Source: Tropicibacter sp. R16_0 (lineage in GTDB: Bacteria > Pseudomonadota > Alphaproteobacteria > Rhodobacterales > Rhodobacteraceae). Taken from it: a stretch of DNA of 64,000 nt. The notes under the pieces are model-generated. The model did no database searches, was not told where the DNA came from, and saw nothing but the letters and a program-made list of their open reading frames with translations. Position numbers and translations under genes: made by a program. Shown in pieces: positions 6,993 through 17,133 of this stretch. Location of the stretch: assembly GCF_017743935.1 (NCBI RefSeq), contig NZ_JAGHRE010000002.1:484452-548451 (forward strand), written 5' to 3'. Positions within the stretch are counted from its first letter, which is position 1; every line of letters starts with the position of its first letter.

Positions 6993-9674
6993 ATGCTAAA
7001 CAGAATTTATCGCCTTTCCCTTTGGCTCGTTGTCACCAGCGCAATTGTTTTTGGCCTCCTCTGGATGGTCCTTGCCTCTTCGCTGTTTTCCGGGTTTCGC
7101 AAGGATCTGGTTGGCGGAGTTCTATCAGATCAATTGGGTCAGCCCGTTGTCATCAACGGTGACGTGCGCCTGAACCCCGGGCCGGTGAGCGAAATCTTCG
7201 TCTCGGGCGTCGAAATTCCCAGTGAAAACATCCCCAACCAAAACCTCGCCGAACTCAGCCTGTTGGAACTTGAGCTGGACTTGCTGCTGTTGGCGCAAGG
7301 CAACATTGAATTCGACAATCTGATCGTCGACGGGTTGGGCGTGAACCTGTTGCATCTGGCGGATGGTCGCAAATCCTGGTCCGAGCGAGAAGCTGCAAGC
7401 ATCAACAACCGCGAAGAAGCGCCCGAAGAGCGCGAACGCGGCGGTATTCTGGAGTTTCTGGCGAACAAGACAGTCGCGTTTTCGAACATCAGCCTTATCA
7501 GAACGAACGAGATCACCGGCTTCACCTTCGACTTTGAGATCGAAGTGCTCTCACTCACCCAAGAGCAGGACGGCCAGCTTAAGCTGGTCACCGGCAAAGG
7601 CGGGGTCAACGGCCAGGATTTCCTGATAGACGCCAAGTTTCCACGGGGGGCGGATTTCACGACCCGGGCGTCATTTGGCGATGTGAAACTGACCTTTGAC
7701 GGCACCCCGATTCCGCTTGATCAAGGCGGGGGGTATTCGGCCGAACTGACATTGGACACCGGCTCATTTGCCGATTTCCTCGAGGTGTTGCAACTTGATC
7801 CAGTTCTGGACGGAACCGGCACCTTTTCGGCCCAGATGCTCAATCAAGGTGGCAAGCTTCAAATCTCGAACACGCAAACTGTCATTGACCTGAGCGAGGG
7901 TCAGCGGCTGGAGGCCAGCGGTTCGATTGGGGATCTCATTGGCGGCGACGACGTCGACATCAAACTGGCCGCGCGGCTGCATCCCGAAGGCGCCCCACCC
8001 CCAACCGCGCGAGAAATTGCTGATCTCAAGTTGACCGCGGCTCGTGTCGAATTGATCGGCGATCGGGGCAAACTTGAGCTGCGTGAGATGTATTTCGGCA
8101 CCAACGCCTTTGAACAAGGGTTGGACAGTTTGGGACCGGTGTCTTTGGGTCGATTTGGACGAACCGAAGACGGCACATTAGTCATTCGAGACATTTCAAT
8201 TCAGGCCGGCCCGCTGGACGCGCCCTATTTGAAATCGCAAGGTGAAATCAACAACCTACTCGAGCTCAAGGACCTGGACTTCGTGGGCGATCTGATGGCG
8301 CCTGCCTCTTTGTTGCTCGGGGAATTGGGGCCAGACGTTGCCGAGCAATTCGGTCGGGTCAGTGCCAGCTTCGAGGTCGACGACGAACCCGGCCATCTAC
8401 GCCTTGTCGAGTTTCAGGCCAGCGCGCTGGACACCGAACTTTGGGCGCTTGAGGCCCATGCAAAAACCGGCAGCGTTCTGGATTTGGGTCAAGCCGAGCT
8501 GGGAATTGACCTCGACATTCCTGAAACGCGAACCTTTCTCGAGGCTTTGAACCTGGAACCGGTGGACGCCGGTCCGTTGGAATTTCTGCTGAACATCAAG
8601 GGCGCCGACAAGGCGCTTAGCCTAAACGCACAGGCCGCAGTCGACAGTTCGCGGCTCGAAACTCAACTGGACGTCAAGCCCAACGACGGAGCGCCGTTCA
8701 TACGGGGCAAGATCAGCAGTGAAAAACTGGACTTGAAAGACCTGCAACAGGGTGTGGCGGCCTTTGTGCAGTTGGACAAGCTGATCGAGGACGGCCCCGG
8801 CAAGGGTGATGTGCAGCCTTTGGTTTTGCCCAAGGAAGAAGAAGATGACGATGTGCAGCCTCTGGTTCTGCCAGAGGGTGAGAAATTCGTCGATCTGGAC
8901 CGACGGCTGCGGGACACCGACTTGGAAATCCTGGTCAACATTGCCCAGATCGTGGGCCAAAAGGGCATTTCCAAGGTCGAAAGCTCGCTCACCTTCAAGG
9001 ATGGAATAGCCGATCTTGGCCCGTTGGAGCTGAACTATGGCGGTGGATATTTTCGGGCCAGTGCGGGCATGAACCTGCTGGACGCACCGGACAGACTGAC
9101 GATCACCGGGGCCACAAGCGGCTGGGATTTCGGCAAGATACTTGATGCGGTTGGCTTGGGCATTCAGGCCCACGGCACGCTGCGCGGCGATTTCAACGTC
9201 AGCGGCAACCGCTCGTCGCTTGATGCATTCATCAACACGATGTCCGGCCGGGCCACCATCTCCATGCGAGACGGAGACATATCAACCAGCCTGATCGAGC
9301 TTGCCGGTCTTGGTATTTTCCCCTGGCTGTTCTCGGGCGAGCTGCAGCAAGGATACACCGACATTGTCTGTGCCGTGGCTCCGTTGCAGATCAGCGCGGG
9401 CAAGATCACCTCCAATGCAGTGGTGGTTGAGACCAAGAGCGTGCAGTTGGTCGCGGCTGGTGGCGTGGATTGGAAGAATGACGCCATCGCCCTGCGCGCT
9501 GAACCGCGCCCCGTGGGCCGCCCCCTCGCCCGCAGCGCCTGGCCGTTTTCAGTGTCGGGCAAACTGTCCGAGCCCAAGTTCAAGCTGCATGTCGGCGGTG
9601 TGCGCAGCCAGGAAGGCGGCAACCGTCAAGTTCAGGCCGAGCGTACGCCGTGCAAGCCTGACCGTCTGCAATAG
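6993..9674 (+). CDS. AsmA-family protein (inner-membrane-anchored, periplasmic)
   Basis: An 893-residue protein with an N-terminal membrane anchor (LWLVVTSAIVFGLLWMVLAS) followed by an AsmA-type beta-rich periplasmic body: the early LGQPVVINGDVRLNPGP and DLLLLAQGNIEFDNLIVDG segments, and the C-terminal repeats typical of the family (GRATISMRDGDIS near the end). AsmA-like proteins are elongated beta-structures linked to outer-membrane biogenesis and lipid transport between membranes. An internal tandem duplication encoding DVQPLVLP twice lies at 8808-8873 in an acidic linker. Single gene, no operon partner visible. Confidence 0.85.
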   Translation: MLNRIYRLSLWLVVTSAIVFGLLWMVLASSLFSGFRKDLVGGVLSDQLGQPVVINGDVRLNPGPVSEIFVSGVEIPSENIPNQNLAELSLLELELDLLLLAQGNIEFDNLIVDGLGVNLLHLADGRKSWSEREAASINNREEAPEERERGGILEFLANKTVAFSNISLIRTNEITGFTFDFEIEVLSLTQEQDGQLKLVTGKGGVNGQDFLIDAKFPRGADFTTRASFGDVKLTFDGTPIPLDQGGGYSAELTLDTGSFADFLEVLQLDPVLDGTGTFSAQMLNQGGKLQISNTQTVIDLSEGQRLEASGSIGDLIGGDDVDIKLAARLHPEGAPPPTAREIADLKLTAARVELIGDRGKLELREMYFGTNAFEQGLDSLGPVSLGRFGRTEDGTLVIRDISIQAGPLDAPYLKSQGEINNLLELKDLDFVGDLMAPASLLLGELGPDVAEQFGRVSASFEVDDEPGHLRLVEFQASALDTELWALEAHAKTGSVLDLGQAELGIDLDIPETRTFLEALNLEPVDAGPLEFLLNIKGADKALSLNAQAAVDSSRLETQLDVKPNDGAPFIRGKISSEKLDLKDLQQGVAAFVQLDKLIEDGPGKGDVQPLVLPKEEEDDDVQPLVLPEGEKFVDLDRRLRDTDLEILVNIAQIVGQKGISKVESSLTFKDGIADLGPLELNYGGGYFRASAGMNLLDAPDRLTITGATSGWDFGKILDAVGLGIQAHGTLRGDFNVSGNRSSLDAFINTMSGRATISMRDGDISTSLIELAGLGIFPWLFSGELQQGYTDIVCAVAPLQISAGKITSNAVVVETKSVQLVAAGGVDWKNDAIALRAEPRPVGRPLARSAWPFSVSGKLSEPKFKLHVGGVRSQEGGNRQVQAERTPCKPDRLQ
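8808..8873 (+). repeat. Short in-frame tandem duplication inside the AsmA-family gene
   Basis: Two diverged copies of a 24-base unit encoding DVQPLVLP occupy 8808-8831 and 8850-8873, separated by an acidic stretch (KEEEDD). It keeps frame and sits in a linker between beta-rich parts. Confidence 0.7.
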
Positions 9675-9683
9675 GTCAAACAG

Positions 9684-10187
9684 TTACGGCTCTTGTTTGG
9701 GCTGTTCGTCCTGGCAGGCCCGCACAGCCGCAATCGCCTTTTGGCTGCCTTTCAGATTGACCTCGATTGACTGACCGCTTTTTCCCGTGACCTTGACGGC
9801 GTTGCGTTTTCCGAATTCGTCGACAAATTTGGGATTGTCAAAGAACGCATAGCCTCCGGGAATTCCATTGCGAATGACCCCAAGAGCATCGCCTGCAAAT
9901 TTTGCGTCACCAAAATCAAAGGTCAAAACACCCTCTTGCCCGTCAGTGATCTCGGTCCATGCAGCGTTGAGTGCGGCAAAGAATCCACCTTGCCGGTCCG
10001 GCACTGCCCCCACCTGCACCACGGTGCCGTCATCGAAACTCTTTTGCATGAAGCATCCGTAACCCACTTCGGGATCAACCATGATGTCCCAGTCGCCCGA
10101 GTTGCCCCAAGAGGTAACCCCATCCTGAGCCAAGGCTGCACCGCAGCTCAAAACACCGAGACAGGCAGTCGCCAAGAACACTTTCAT
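9684..10187 (-). CDS. Small secreted protein of unknown function
   Basis: A 167-residue protein with a standard signal peptide (MKVFLATACLGVLSCGAALA, cleavage near AQD) and a soluble mature domain containing two cysteines (YGCFMQKSF and VRACQDEQ). The start is supported by GAGGGACC upstream. Segments such as GFFAALNAAWTEI and FDFGDAKFAG resemble alphaproteobacterial periplasmic proteins of unknown function seen widely in Rhodobacterales. Its stop lies ten bases from that of the convergent AsmA-family gene. No functional assignment is justified. Confidence 0.7.
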   Translation of the reverse strand: MKVFLATACLGVLSCGAALAQDGVTSWGNSGDWDIMVDPEVGYGCFMQKSFDDGTVVQVGAVPDRQGGFFAALNAAWTEITDGQEGVLTFDFGDAKFAGDALGVIRNGIPGGYAFFDNPKFVDEFGKRNAVKVTGKSGQSIEVNLKGSQKAIAAVRACQDEQPKQEP

Positions 10188-10316
10188 ATCGGTCCCTCAA
10201 TAAAATCATCTGTTTGAATTCATCATGCCAGTCAAAGCTCTGTGAGCCAAGGAAAACGACACCTGGCCCACTTAGTCTTTCCTGCAGCAAAGTGGCCAAC
10301 AACAGCCACGGCATGC

Positions 10317-11192
10317 CTAGCGCCTGTCTGATCTTTCAATCAACCAATGCGCCACCTTCTTCACGATCGGTCGCGCGTTTTCGATCTGTCGCATGGTGAA
10401 CCCATGTTTCTTGCCTTCCATGGATTTGCCAGGGCAAGCATCGACCAGAGAGCCGGCCTTTAGTGCATCTGCAACAAATGGCAGCGCGGCCAAGGCCACG
10501 CCAGTGTTCTGTTTGGCCAATTGAATGGCTGCCCCCATCGAATTGACTTGAATGAGGCGCCCTTCGCGCTGACTGACAACCCCCGTTGCTGCCCGCCACG
10601 TTGGCCAGGTTGCGCGTGGCCCTGCGCTTTCGATCAGGACGCCAGGCCCCCATGCGCCGCCACAGTTTTCAAGATACTTGGGTGTGCCCACCGCGATCAA
10701 TCTCTCTTCGACCAGCGGGATGAAGTCAGAAGCCTCCCCCGTTTCATATGAAATCAGCAGGTCATCGCGGTCTGAGCGGGCGTAGTTGGCCTGATAATCG
10801 ACCATGAGGTTAAGCTCGAGCTCTGGAATGTCTTTCAGCAAGCCGGGGATCAGAGGGCACAGCCAGTAGTCCACCAAGGTTGGAGAAAAACAGCCAATGG
10901 AAACGGTGTTGCGCCCATGTCGAGAGAACATGCGCGCCGTTACCGAAGACAACCCTTCCAACGCATCGCTGACGTGCGGGTGGTATGCATATCCCTCGTC
11001 CGTCAGGATCACATGACGCCCGCGCCGCTCGAACAGGCTGGCGTTCAGATGACGTTCCAGTTTCTGGATCTGAATCGACACGGCTCCCTGCGACAGGCCC
11101 AATTCCTCGGCAGCCTTGGTGAAGTTCAGATGCCGAGCCGCCGCATCAAATGCCGCAAGCCATGAAAGGTTGATGCTCGAATCGAGACGCAC
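10317..11192 (-). CDS. LysR-family transcriptional regulator (GcvA-like)
   Basis: About 291 residues: N-terminal winged helix (WLAAFDAAARHLNFTKAAEE continuing into LGLSQGAVSIQIQKLERHL) and a LysR effector domain, of the GcvA/AmpR-like subgroup judging from the SWLAAFDAAARHLNFTKAA start. No ATG fits; GTG at 11192 with GGACGG just upstream is preferred, TTG at 11204 is possible. It is divergent from the peptide-type ABC transporter starting at 11464 and may regulate it. Confidence 0.85.
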   Translation of the reverse strand: MRLDSSINLSWLAAFDAAARHLNFTKAAEELGLSQGAVSIQIQKLERHLNASLFERRGRHVILTDEGYAYHPHVSDALEGLSSVTARMFSRHGRNTVSIGCFSPTLVDYWLCPLIPGLLKDIPELELNLMVDYQANYARSDRDDLLISYETGEASDFIPLVEERLIAVGTPKYLENCGGAWGPGVLIESAGPRATWPTWRAATGVVSQREGRLIQVNSMGAAIQLAKQNTGVALAALPFVADALKAGSLVDACPGKSMEGKKHGFTMRQIENARPIVKKVAHWLIERSDRR

Positions 11193-11463
11193 TGAACCGT
11201 CCAATTAAAATTTTGTGCCTTGAGGATGAAAATACAGTGCCCAAAGCCGAAAATCATCATGCTGGAGTGTGAATTTATTGTAACAGCTCTGCCTGTGAAA
11301 CAGCGTTTGAGCCTTGAAAACAAGGTGAATGCGGTCCGGGTGCGCCGTCCACTCTCAAACGCTCTTTGGTCTGTCACATAACCTTCACGGGAAAATCAGA
11401 CGCGCAGGGTCGGCAATGATGCCGCATCACTCGTGACCGGGCAGACGCCCGAGGGATAGACAC

Positions 11464-12960
11464 ATGAACAAGTCACTTCTGCTTTCCGCCGCAATCGCTG
11501 TGGCATCCAGCGCCGTTTCGGCAGAAACGCTGCGCATCCCGCATGAGCTTGGATATGGTGGCTCGGAATCCATCGACCCGATTTCGCCTCAGCGTTTCTA
11601 TGAGGCGATCCAGAACGTGTATTCCCGCCTTGTCCGCCAAGGCGACGATGGCCGCCCGAGCGCTGACCTCGCGCTCAGCTGGGAAGCGACACCAGACGCG
11701 AAGGAATGGACCTTCAAACTGCGTGACGGCGTGACCTTCCACAACGGTAACTCCTTCACCGCCGAAGATGTCGCATTCTCGTTGATGCGCACCCAGTCGC
11801 CGACGATCGACAGCCCCACAAAGGGCGTGATGGAAATCATCGACCGGGTCGAGGTTGTCGATCCGCTCACGGCCAAGGTTGTTCTGAAACAGACCCATGC
11901 GGACTTCCCGCTGCTGGTGATGGATTACCGGATCAAGATGCTGGACGCGGAAACCTGTGGCGGCGATCTGGATGCCTTGTGCGAAAGCGGCATCGGGACC
12001 GGCCCGTTTGAACTGGTCGACTATGATCCGCTGGGCACCACCACATTGAAGCGGTTCGAGAACTACTATGACGGGCTGGCGGGCGTTGAAAACATGGAAT
12101 TGATCGCGATCGCGGATCAGGACGCTCGTGTTGCCGCGCTCCAGGCCGGTCAGATCGATTTCATCTATGCTCTGTCGGCGGAACAGGTACCGCTGTTTGC
12201 CAACAACGCAAACTTCGAGGTTCAGTCCGTGCCCACGGGCCGCTGGGTCGGCATGGTCATGAACACGCAGGAAGCGCCATTCGACGATCCCCGCGTGCGC
12301 AAGGCCATCCGCATGACCGCCGACCGCGAGGCTTTGGGCAAGCTGGTCTATGGCAAGGACGGTTTCATCGCCTCGTGTGACCACCCTGTCTGGTCCGGCG
12401 ACCAGTACCGCGCCGAGATCGACTGCGCCCAGGACATCGAGGGGGCCAAGGCGCTGTTGGCCGCGGCCGGTTATGCCGATGGTCTGCAGGTCGAGCTGTT
12501 TGTTTCCGATATCTCGGAAGGTGCGGTGAAAATGGCCGAAGTTCTACAGAACCAGGCCAAAGATGCAGGAATCGAGATCGAATTGGTTCTGGCGCCGTCG
12601 GACGGGTATTGGGGGGATGTCTGGATGAAACAACCCTTCTTTGCCACCGGATGGTCTCAGCGTCCGGCAGACCAGATTTTGAACGAGGCCTATCGCTCTA
12701 GCGCCGCCTGGAACGAAACTGCGTGGAATTCCAGAGACTTCGATGCAGGTCTTGATGCCGCTCGCGCTGAGCTGGATTTCGACAAGCGCAAGGCCTTGTA
12801 CGGTGCACTGCAGACTGAACTGTGGGAAAACGGCGGTTCTTTCATCCCCGTTCACCTGAACACAGTTCGTGCATTCAGCTCCAAGCTGAAGGGCATCGAC
12901 CCTGTCGAGGATTTCTCTCTGCGACTGGAGAACGTGACCAAAGCGGGCTCTGAAAGCTGA
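11464..12960 (+). CDS. ABC transporter substrate-binding protein, peptide/opine/nickel type (family 5)
   Basis: A 498-residue periplasmic binding protein: signal peptide (MNKSLLLSAAIAVASSAVSA) followed by an SBP family 5 domain with the characteristic LALSWEATPDAKEWTFKLRD and GVTFHNGNSFTAEDVAFSL segments and a later RVRKAIRMTADREAL motif. Such proteins bind oligopeptides, opines or related solutes for the Dpp/Opp permease encoded directly downstream. Ligand cannot be told from sequence. First gene of a four-gene operon ending at 16884. Confidence 0.9.
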   Translation: MNKSLLLSAAIAVASSAVSAETLRIPHELGYGGSESIDPISPQRFYEAIQNVYSRLVRQGDDGRPSADLALSWEATPDAKEWTFKLRDGVTFHNGNSFTAEDVAFSLMRTQSPTIDSPTKGVMEIIDRVEVVDPLTAKVVLKQTHADFPLLVMDYRIKMLDAETCGGDLDALCESGIGTGPFELVDYDPLGTTTLKRFENYYDGLAGVENMELIAIADQDARVAALQAGQIDFIYALSAEQVPLFANNANFEVQSVPTGRWVGMVMNTQEAPFDDPRVRKAIRMTADREALGKLVYGKDGFIASCDHPVWSGDQYRAEIDCAQDIEGAKALLAAAGYADGLQVELFVSDISEGAVKMAEVLQNQAKDAGIEIELVLAPSDGYWGDVWMKQPFFATGWSQRPADQILNEAYRSSAAWNETAWNSRDFDAGLDAARAELDFDKRKALYGALQTELWENGGSFIPVHLNTVRAFSSKLKGIDPVEDFSLRLENVTKAGSES

Positions 12961-12989
12961 TCACCCCCTCCCCCCAAATCCTCGACTAC

Positions 12990-13015
12990 CGGCGCAACCT
13001 TTCGGGGTTGCGCCG
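12990..13015 (+). terminator. Intercistronic hairpin after the binding-protein gene
   Basis: Perfect 10-bp stem CGGCGCAACC (12990-12999) / GGTTGCGCCG (13006-13015) with a six-base loop, no T run. Placed between a binding-protein gene and its permease genes, it likely protects the upstream mRNA and lowers downstream expression rather than ending transcription fully. Confidence 0.6.
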
Positions 13016-13039
13016 ATCTGAATTCCAACGGAGCCAGCC

Positions 13040-13990
13040 ATGACCTCGCTAATCCTCCGCCGTCTTGGTTTCGCGGCCTTTACCATCGCGTTTGTGTCGA
13101 TGGTGATGTTTGCAGCCGTCGAAGCCCTGCCGGGCAATGTCTGTACATCGTTCCTGCAGCGCTTTGCCCAAGGCCCGCGCCTGGAACGCTGCATCGAGCA
13201 GCAGGGACTGGATCGCTCTGCCATCGTACGTTACGGCGACTGGGTATCCGGCGCGGTACAAGGCGACTTTGGCTACTCTCTGAAAAAGCGCAAACCCATC
13301 AACGAGCTGATCTGGGACAGGTTCAGCAACACCATGATCCTTGGCGGAATTGCCGCCTTGCTGGCCATACCTTTTGCCGTGTTTCTTGGTATCGCTGCGG
13401 GTGTCAGACGTGACAAACCACTGGATCTGTCCTTGTCCGGCGCCGCAATGCTGGCGATGACGATCCCGGAATTCGTCACCGCCACCGCGCTGATCTATGT
13501 CTTTGCGATCCTGTTGCAGTGGTTTCCCGCAGTGACCATCCTGCCGCCCGGCGCATCGTTCATGCAGATGCTGCCAAATATCGTGCTGCCCGTCGTGGTC
13601 CTGAGCGCCGTTCTGATCGCGCATATCATGCGCATGGTGCGGGCGTCCGTCATTGATGCGATGTCGTCCGACTATGTGCAGATGGCCCGCCTCAAGGGCG
13701 TGCCCGAGCACCAGATCATCCGCCGTCATGCCGTTCCAAACGCCATGATCCCCGCGTTGAACGTGATCGCGCTGACCATCGCCTGGCTGCTGGCTGGCGT
13801 CGTGGTGGTCGAGAAGGTGTTCAATTTTCCCGGCCTTGGCACGCTGATGATCGAGGCGATCTATGACCGTGACCTGCCGCTGGTGCAGACCATCGCACTG
13901 ATTTTTTCGGTCATCTACGTGGGCGTAAATCTCATTGCCGATCTGGCCGCCCTTGCACTGGACCCGCGCCAACGCCGGAAAGGGCACTGA
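13040..13990 (+). CDS. ABC transporter permease, DppB/OppB type
   Basis: A 316-residue inner-membrane permease with six predicted helices; N-terminal LILRRLGFAAFTIAFVSMVM and the EAA-loop region RASVIDAMSSDYVQMARLKG, which contacts the ATPase. It pairs with the next permease to form the translocation pore of the peptide-type importer. The extracytoplasmic stretch after helix 1 (QGLDRSAIVRYGDWVSGAVQ) is normal for this family. Confidence 0.92.
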   Translation: MTSLILRRLGFAAFTIAFVSMVMFAAVEALPGNVCTSFLQRFAQGPRLERCIEQQGLDRSAIVRYGDWVSGAVQGDFGYSLKKRKPINELIWDRFSNTMILGGIAALLAIPFAVFLGIAAGVRRDKPLDLSLSGAAMLAMTIPEFVTATALIYVFAILLQWFPAVTILPPGASFMQMLPNIVLPVVVLSAVLIAHIMRMVRASVIDAMSSDYVQMARLKGVPEHQIIRRHAVPNAMIPALNVIALTIAWLLAGVVVVEKVFNFPGLGTLMIEAIYDRDLPLVQTIALIFSVIYVGVNLIADLAALALDPRQRRKGH

Positions 13991-13991
13991 C

Positions 13992-14834
13992 ATGCTGAAC
14001 CTGCTGCAAACCACTGTCTCGAAACCTTCTGGCGCAATTGGTCTGGGTCTGACCGTGCTCCACGTTCTGATCGCGCTGCTGGCCCCGGTCATCGCGCCCT
14101 ATGATCCGACCATGCAGAACGCCGATGCGATCCTGCTGGCCCCCAATGCCGAACACTGGATGGGGACGGATTCCCTGGGCCGAGACGTATTCTCCCGCGT
14201 TGTCCATGGCGGCCGCTTGGCCATTTCGGTCACCTTCGCGGCGGCCGTCATTGCAACTCTGTGGGGCGGGTTCGCCGGGATCTTCTTTGGCGCGGTCGGC
14301 GGACGCGTGGACGAGTATTCGATGCGCATCGTCGATGCGTTCCTGTCGATGCCCTGGTTGCTGTTCTTGCTCCTGATCATCTCGATCGGCGGTGCGGGGC
14401 CTGCCACCATCATCCCGACTTTGGGCTTTTTCTACGGCGTCGCCATCCTGCGAGTTGTCCGTGGAGCCGCCATGCAGGTCGCGACCCGCGACTATGTGAC
14501 GGCCGCCCGTGCACGTGGCGAGAATATCTGGCCGATCATTTCGCGCGAGATGTTCCCGAACCTCAGCGACATCCTGTTGGTCGAAGGCGCGATGCGGTGG
14601 AGCTGGATGCTGCTGGCCTTCTCATCGCTCAGCTTTCTGGGCTTTGGCGCAACGCCGCCGACGCCGGACTGGGGCCTTATGGTTGCACAACAGCGCAGCC
14701 TGATCAGCACCGCGCCCTGGGCCGTGTTCTGGCCGTGTTTTGCGCTGAGCACATTGATCATCGGGATCAACCTGCTGGCCGACGCCATCGGCAAGGCCCT
14801 TGGCCTCGACCGCGCCACTGCCATCGCCGTTTAA
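13992..14834 (+). CDS. ABC transporter permease, DppC/OppC type
   Basis: A 280-residue permease. ATG at 13992 sits one base after the stop of the first permease gene, indicating coupling, and gives the expected cytoplasmic N-terminus before helix 1. Hallmarks are DSLGRDVFSRVVHGGRLAIS, typical of DppC-type subunits, and the EAA-type loop RDYVTAARARGENIWPIISR. It forms the heterodimeric channel with the preceding gene product. Confidence 0.92.
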   Translation: MLNLLQTTVSKPSGAIGLGLTVLHVLIALLAPVIAPYDPTMQNADAILLAPNAEHWMGTDSLGRDVFSRVVHGGRLAISVTFAAAVIATLWGGFAGIFFGAVGGRVDEYSMRIVDAFLSMPWLLFLLLIISIGGAGPATIIPTLGFFYGVAILRVVRGAAMQVATRDYVTAARARGENIWPIISREMFPNLSDILLVEGAMRWSWMLLAFSSLSFLGFGATPPTPDWGLMVAQQRSLISTAPWAVFWPCFALSTLIIGINLLADAIGKALGLDRATAIAV

Positions 14835-14844
14835 GGAAAAAGCC

Positions 14845-16884
14845 ATGACCGATCCATTGATCAAAATCGAAGACCTTTCAATCGGGTTCACAGCCAAAGG
14901 CGGACGTCAGGCCCCGATCCTGCGCGGCGTGTCGCTTGAGCTTTGTGCGGGCGAAACCATTGGCATCGTGGGCGAATCCGGCTCGGGGAAATCAACCGTG
15001 GCCTTGGCCATGATGGGATACCTGAAATCCGGTTTGTCCGTTTTCCGCGGCAGTGCCGTTTTCGACGGCCACAACATGTTCGCGCTGTCCGAGAAAGAGC
15101 GCGCAAGGCTGCGCGGGTCGTCCATCGCACTGATCCCCCAAAACGCGGGCCAAGCCCTGACACCAACGCTGAAGATCGGGCAACAGATCGACGAGGCGTT
15201 GCAGCTTCACACGGATCTAGGCAGGGCAGATCGCGAAACCCGAACCGTTGAGCTGCTCGAAAAAGTGCGCCTGCCCAGCCCCGAGGAAATGGCCACGCGA
15301 TATCCCCACGAACTTTCTGGCGGGCAACAGCAGCGCGCAGCCGTGGCAATAGCACTGGCGGGCAACGCCAAAGCCTTGCTGCTGGATGAGCCGACCACGG
15401 GCCTGGATGTGACAACACAAGCGCATATCCTCGAATTTCTGCGCCATCTGGCGCAGGACCTTGGGGTTGCCATGGTCTATGTCAGCCACGACCTTGGCGT
15501 CATCGCCCGCGTCGCCGATCGTGTGGCTGTCATGTATGCGGGTCAACTGGTCGAAGAGGGGCTGACCCGCGACGTGCTGAATGTTCCCCATCACCCCTAT
15601 ACGCGGGGGCTGCTGGCCTCGATCCCGCGGCTCGGCGAGCCGGGTATTCCGTCGTCTATGCCCGGTGTTCCGCCAGCCGTTGGATCGGAATTGACGGCCT
15701 GCGCCTTTGCCGACCGGTGCGCGCAGGTTCGCGAAGCCTGCCGCAAGGGCGTGCCGGACCTGGTCGATCTCGGCACCAGCCGTTCGCGCTGCTTGTTCTC
15801 CAACGAACCGGCCGCAGCGCAGACAACCGCGCTTCGCGAACCTGAGATCAGGAACGACATGGCGCTGTCGCTCGACAACGTGGCGATCTCGTACAGCCAA
15901 CCCGGTCTGCTGGACCGCCTGCTTAACAGACCGACAAAAACACCAACTGTGGACCGCGCATCCTTCACCCTGCAAAAAGGGGAAACCCTGGGGCTGGTGG
16001 GGGAATCCGGGTCAGGCAAATCGACCATATTGCGGGCGATTGCAGGGCTGGTAAGCCCTCGGGCCGGGTCCATCACGCTCAATGATGGCGAAAGCCTTAC
16101 GGCCCCCGTCAGCCGCCGTGATCGCGAGACGCTGCGCAAGGTCCAGATGATATTTCAGAACGCGGATGCCTCGCTCAACCCGCGCCAGACCATCGCCGAG
16201 ATCCTAAGCGCTCCCTTGCAGCTCTACTTCGGTCTTAAGGGGCAAGCCGCGCGAGACAAAGCCAAAACCCTGCTCGAGGCCGTGCGCCTGCCCGAACGCT
16301 ACCTCGACCGGTTTCCTGGGCAACTGTCAGGCGGAGAAAAGCAGCGCGTCGGCGTTGCACGCGCATTTGCTGCCAATCCCGAAGTAACCTTGTGCGATGA
16401 AGTGACCAGTGCGCTGGATGTTTCGGTACAAGCCGCCGCGCTGTCGCTGCTGACGCGGCTGCAAAAGGAAAACGGCAGCTCGTACATCTTCGTCAGTCAT
16501 GATCTGGCGGTTGTGCGTGCTGTGTCGGACCGGGTTGCAGTGCTTTATCAAGGGCGCATCTGTGAAGTCGGCCCGTCGGCGCAGGTCTATGCGCCCCCCT
16601 ACCATCCTTACACCAAGACGCTTATGGGCGCTGTTCTGGAGCCCGACCCGGATACGGCTCCGGTGCTCTTGGCAGATGACATGACCGAACAGGCACCACC
16701 TGCCAGTGGCTGCCCCTTTCAACGCCGCTGCCCACGCCGCCTGGGTGACATCTGCGACAGCACCCTGCCTCCGGCCCGACAACTGGGCTTGGGGCATGTC
16801 ATTCACTGCCACATTCCGGAAGAGGAGCTTGACGGAGACGCGCTGCGCGTGGCCCAAAGCCAGGATCTGCTACCCACGGGTTAG
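14845..16884 (+). CDS. Dual ABC ATPase of peptide-type importer (DppD-DppF fusion)
   Basis: A 679-residue protein with two full ABC domains. Domain 1 has Walker A GESGSGKSTVALAM, signature LSGGQQQRAAVA and Walker B LLLDEPTTGLDVT. Domain 2 has GESGSGKSTILRAI, LSGGEKQRVGVA and a degenerate Walker B TLCDEVTSALDVS. Each is followed by a Cys-containing oligopeptide-transporter C-terminal region (CAFADRCAQVREAC; GCPFQRRCPRRLGDIC) that in related ATPases can hold an Fe-S cluster. Fused D-F ATPases are common in this group. ATG at 14845 follows AAGGAAAA. Last gene of the operon. Confidence 0.93.
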   Translation: MTDPLIKIEDLSIGFTAKGGRQAPILRGVSLELCAGETIGIVGESGSGKSTVALAMMGYLKSGLSVFRGSAVFDGHNMFALSEKERARLRGSSIALIPQNAGQALTPTLKIGQQIDEALQLHTDLGRADRETRTVELLEKVRLPSPEEMATRYPHELSGGQQQRAAVAIALAGNAKALLLDEPTTGLDVTTQAHILEFLRHLAQDLGVAMVYVSHDLGVIARVADRVAVMYAGQLVEEGLTRDVLNVPHHPYTRGLLASIPRLGEPGIPSSMPGVPPAVGSELTACAFADRCAQVREACRKGVPDLVDLGTSRSRCLFSNEPAAAQTTALREPEIRNDMALSLDNVAISYSQPGLLDRLLNRPTKTPTVDRASFTLQKGETLGLVGESGSGKSTILRAIAGLVSPRAGSITLNDGESLTAPVSRRDRETLRKVQMIFQNADASLNPRQTIAEILSAPLQLYFGLKGQAARDKAKTLLEAVRLPERYLDRFPGQLSGGEKQRVGVARAFAANPEVTLCDEVTSALDVSVQAAALSLLTRLQKENGSSYIFVSHDLAVVRAVSDRVAVLYQGRICEVGPSAQVYAPPYHPYTKTLMGAVLEPDPDTAPVLLADDMTEQAPPASGCPFQRRCPRRLGDICDSTLPPARQLGLGHVIHCHIPEEELDGDALRVAQSQDLLPTG

Positions 16885-17133
16885 AAGCAGCCAGTCACAT
16901 CGGGTTGCGCCCGACAGGGTGCAGCTCGGTTACTCGGTCTGCGCTGCCTTGCGGCAGAAATCTCTGGTCACTAAGATAACCTGAGTTGAGCGAAGGTGCT
17001 TAGGCCGAACTTTGTTTCAGAGTTTCATGATTGCAGTGGGGAATGCCGTGCTCCGGCTTTCCTTCCACGTGCTATCCCACGGAACAGTTACATCGGCTGG
17101 GCACAAAAACCCGACCACGCGCGCAGCGGTTGG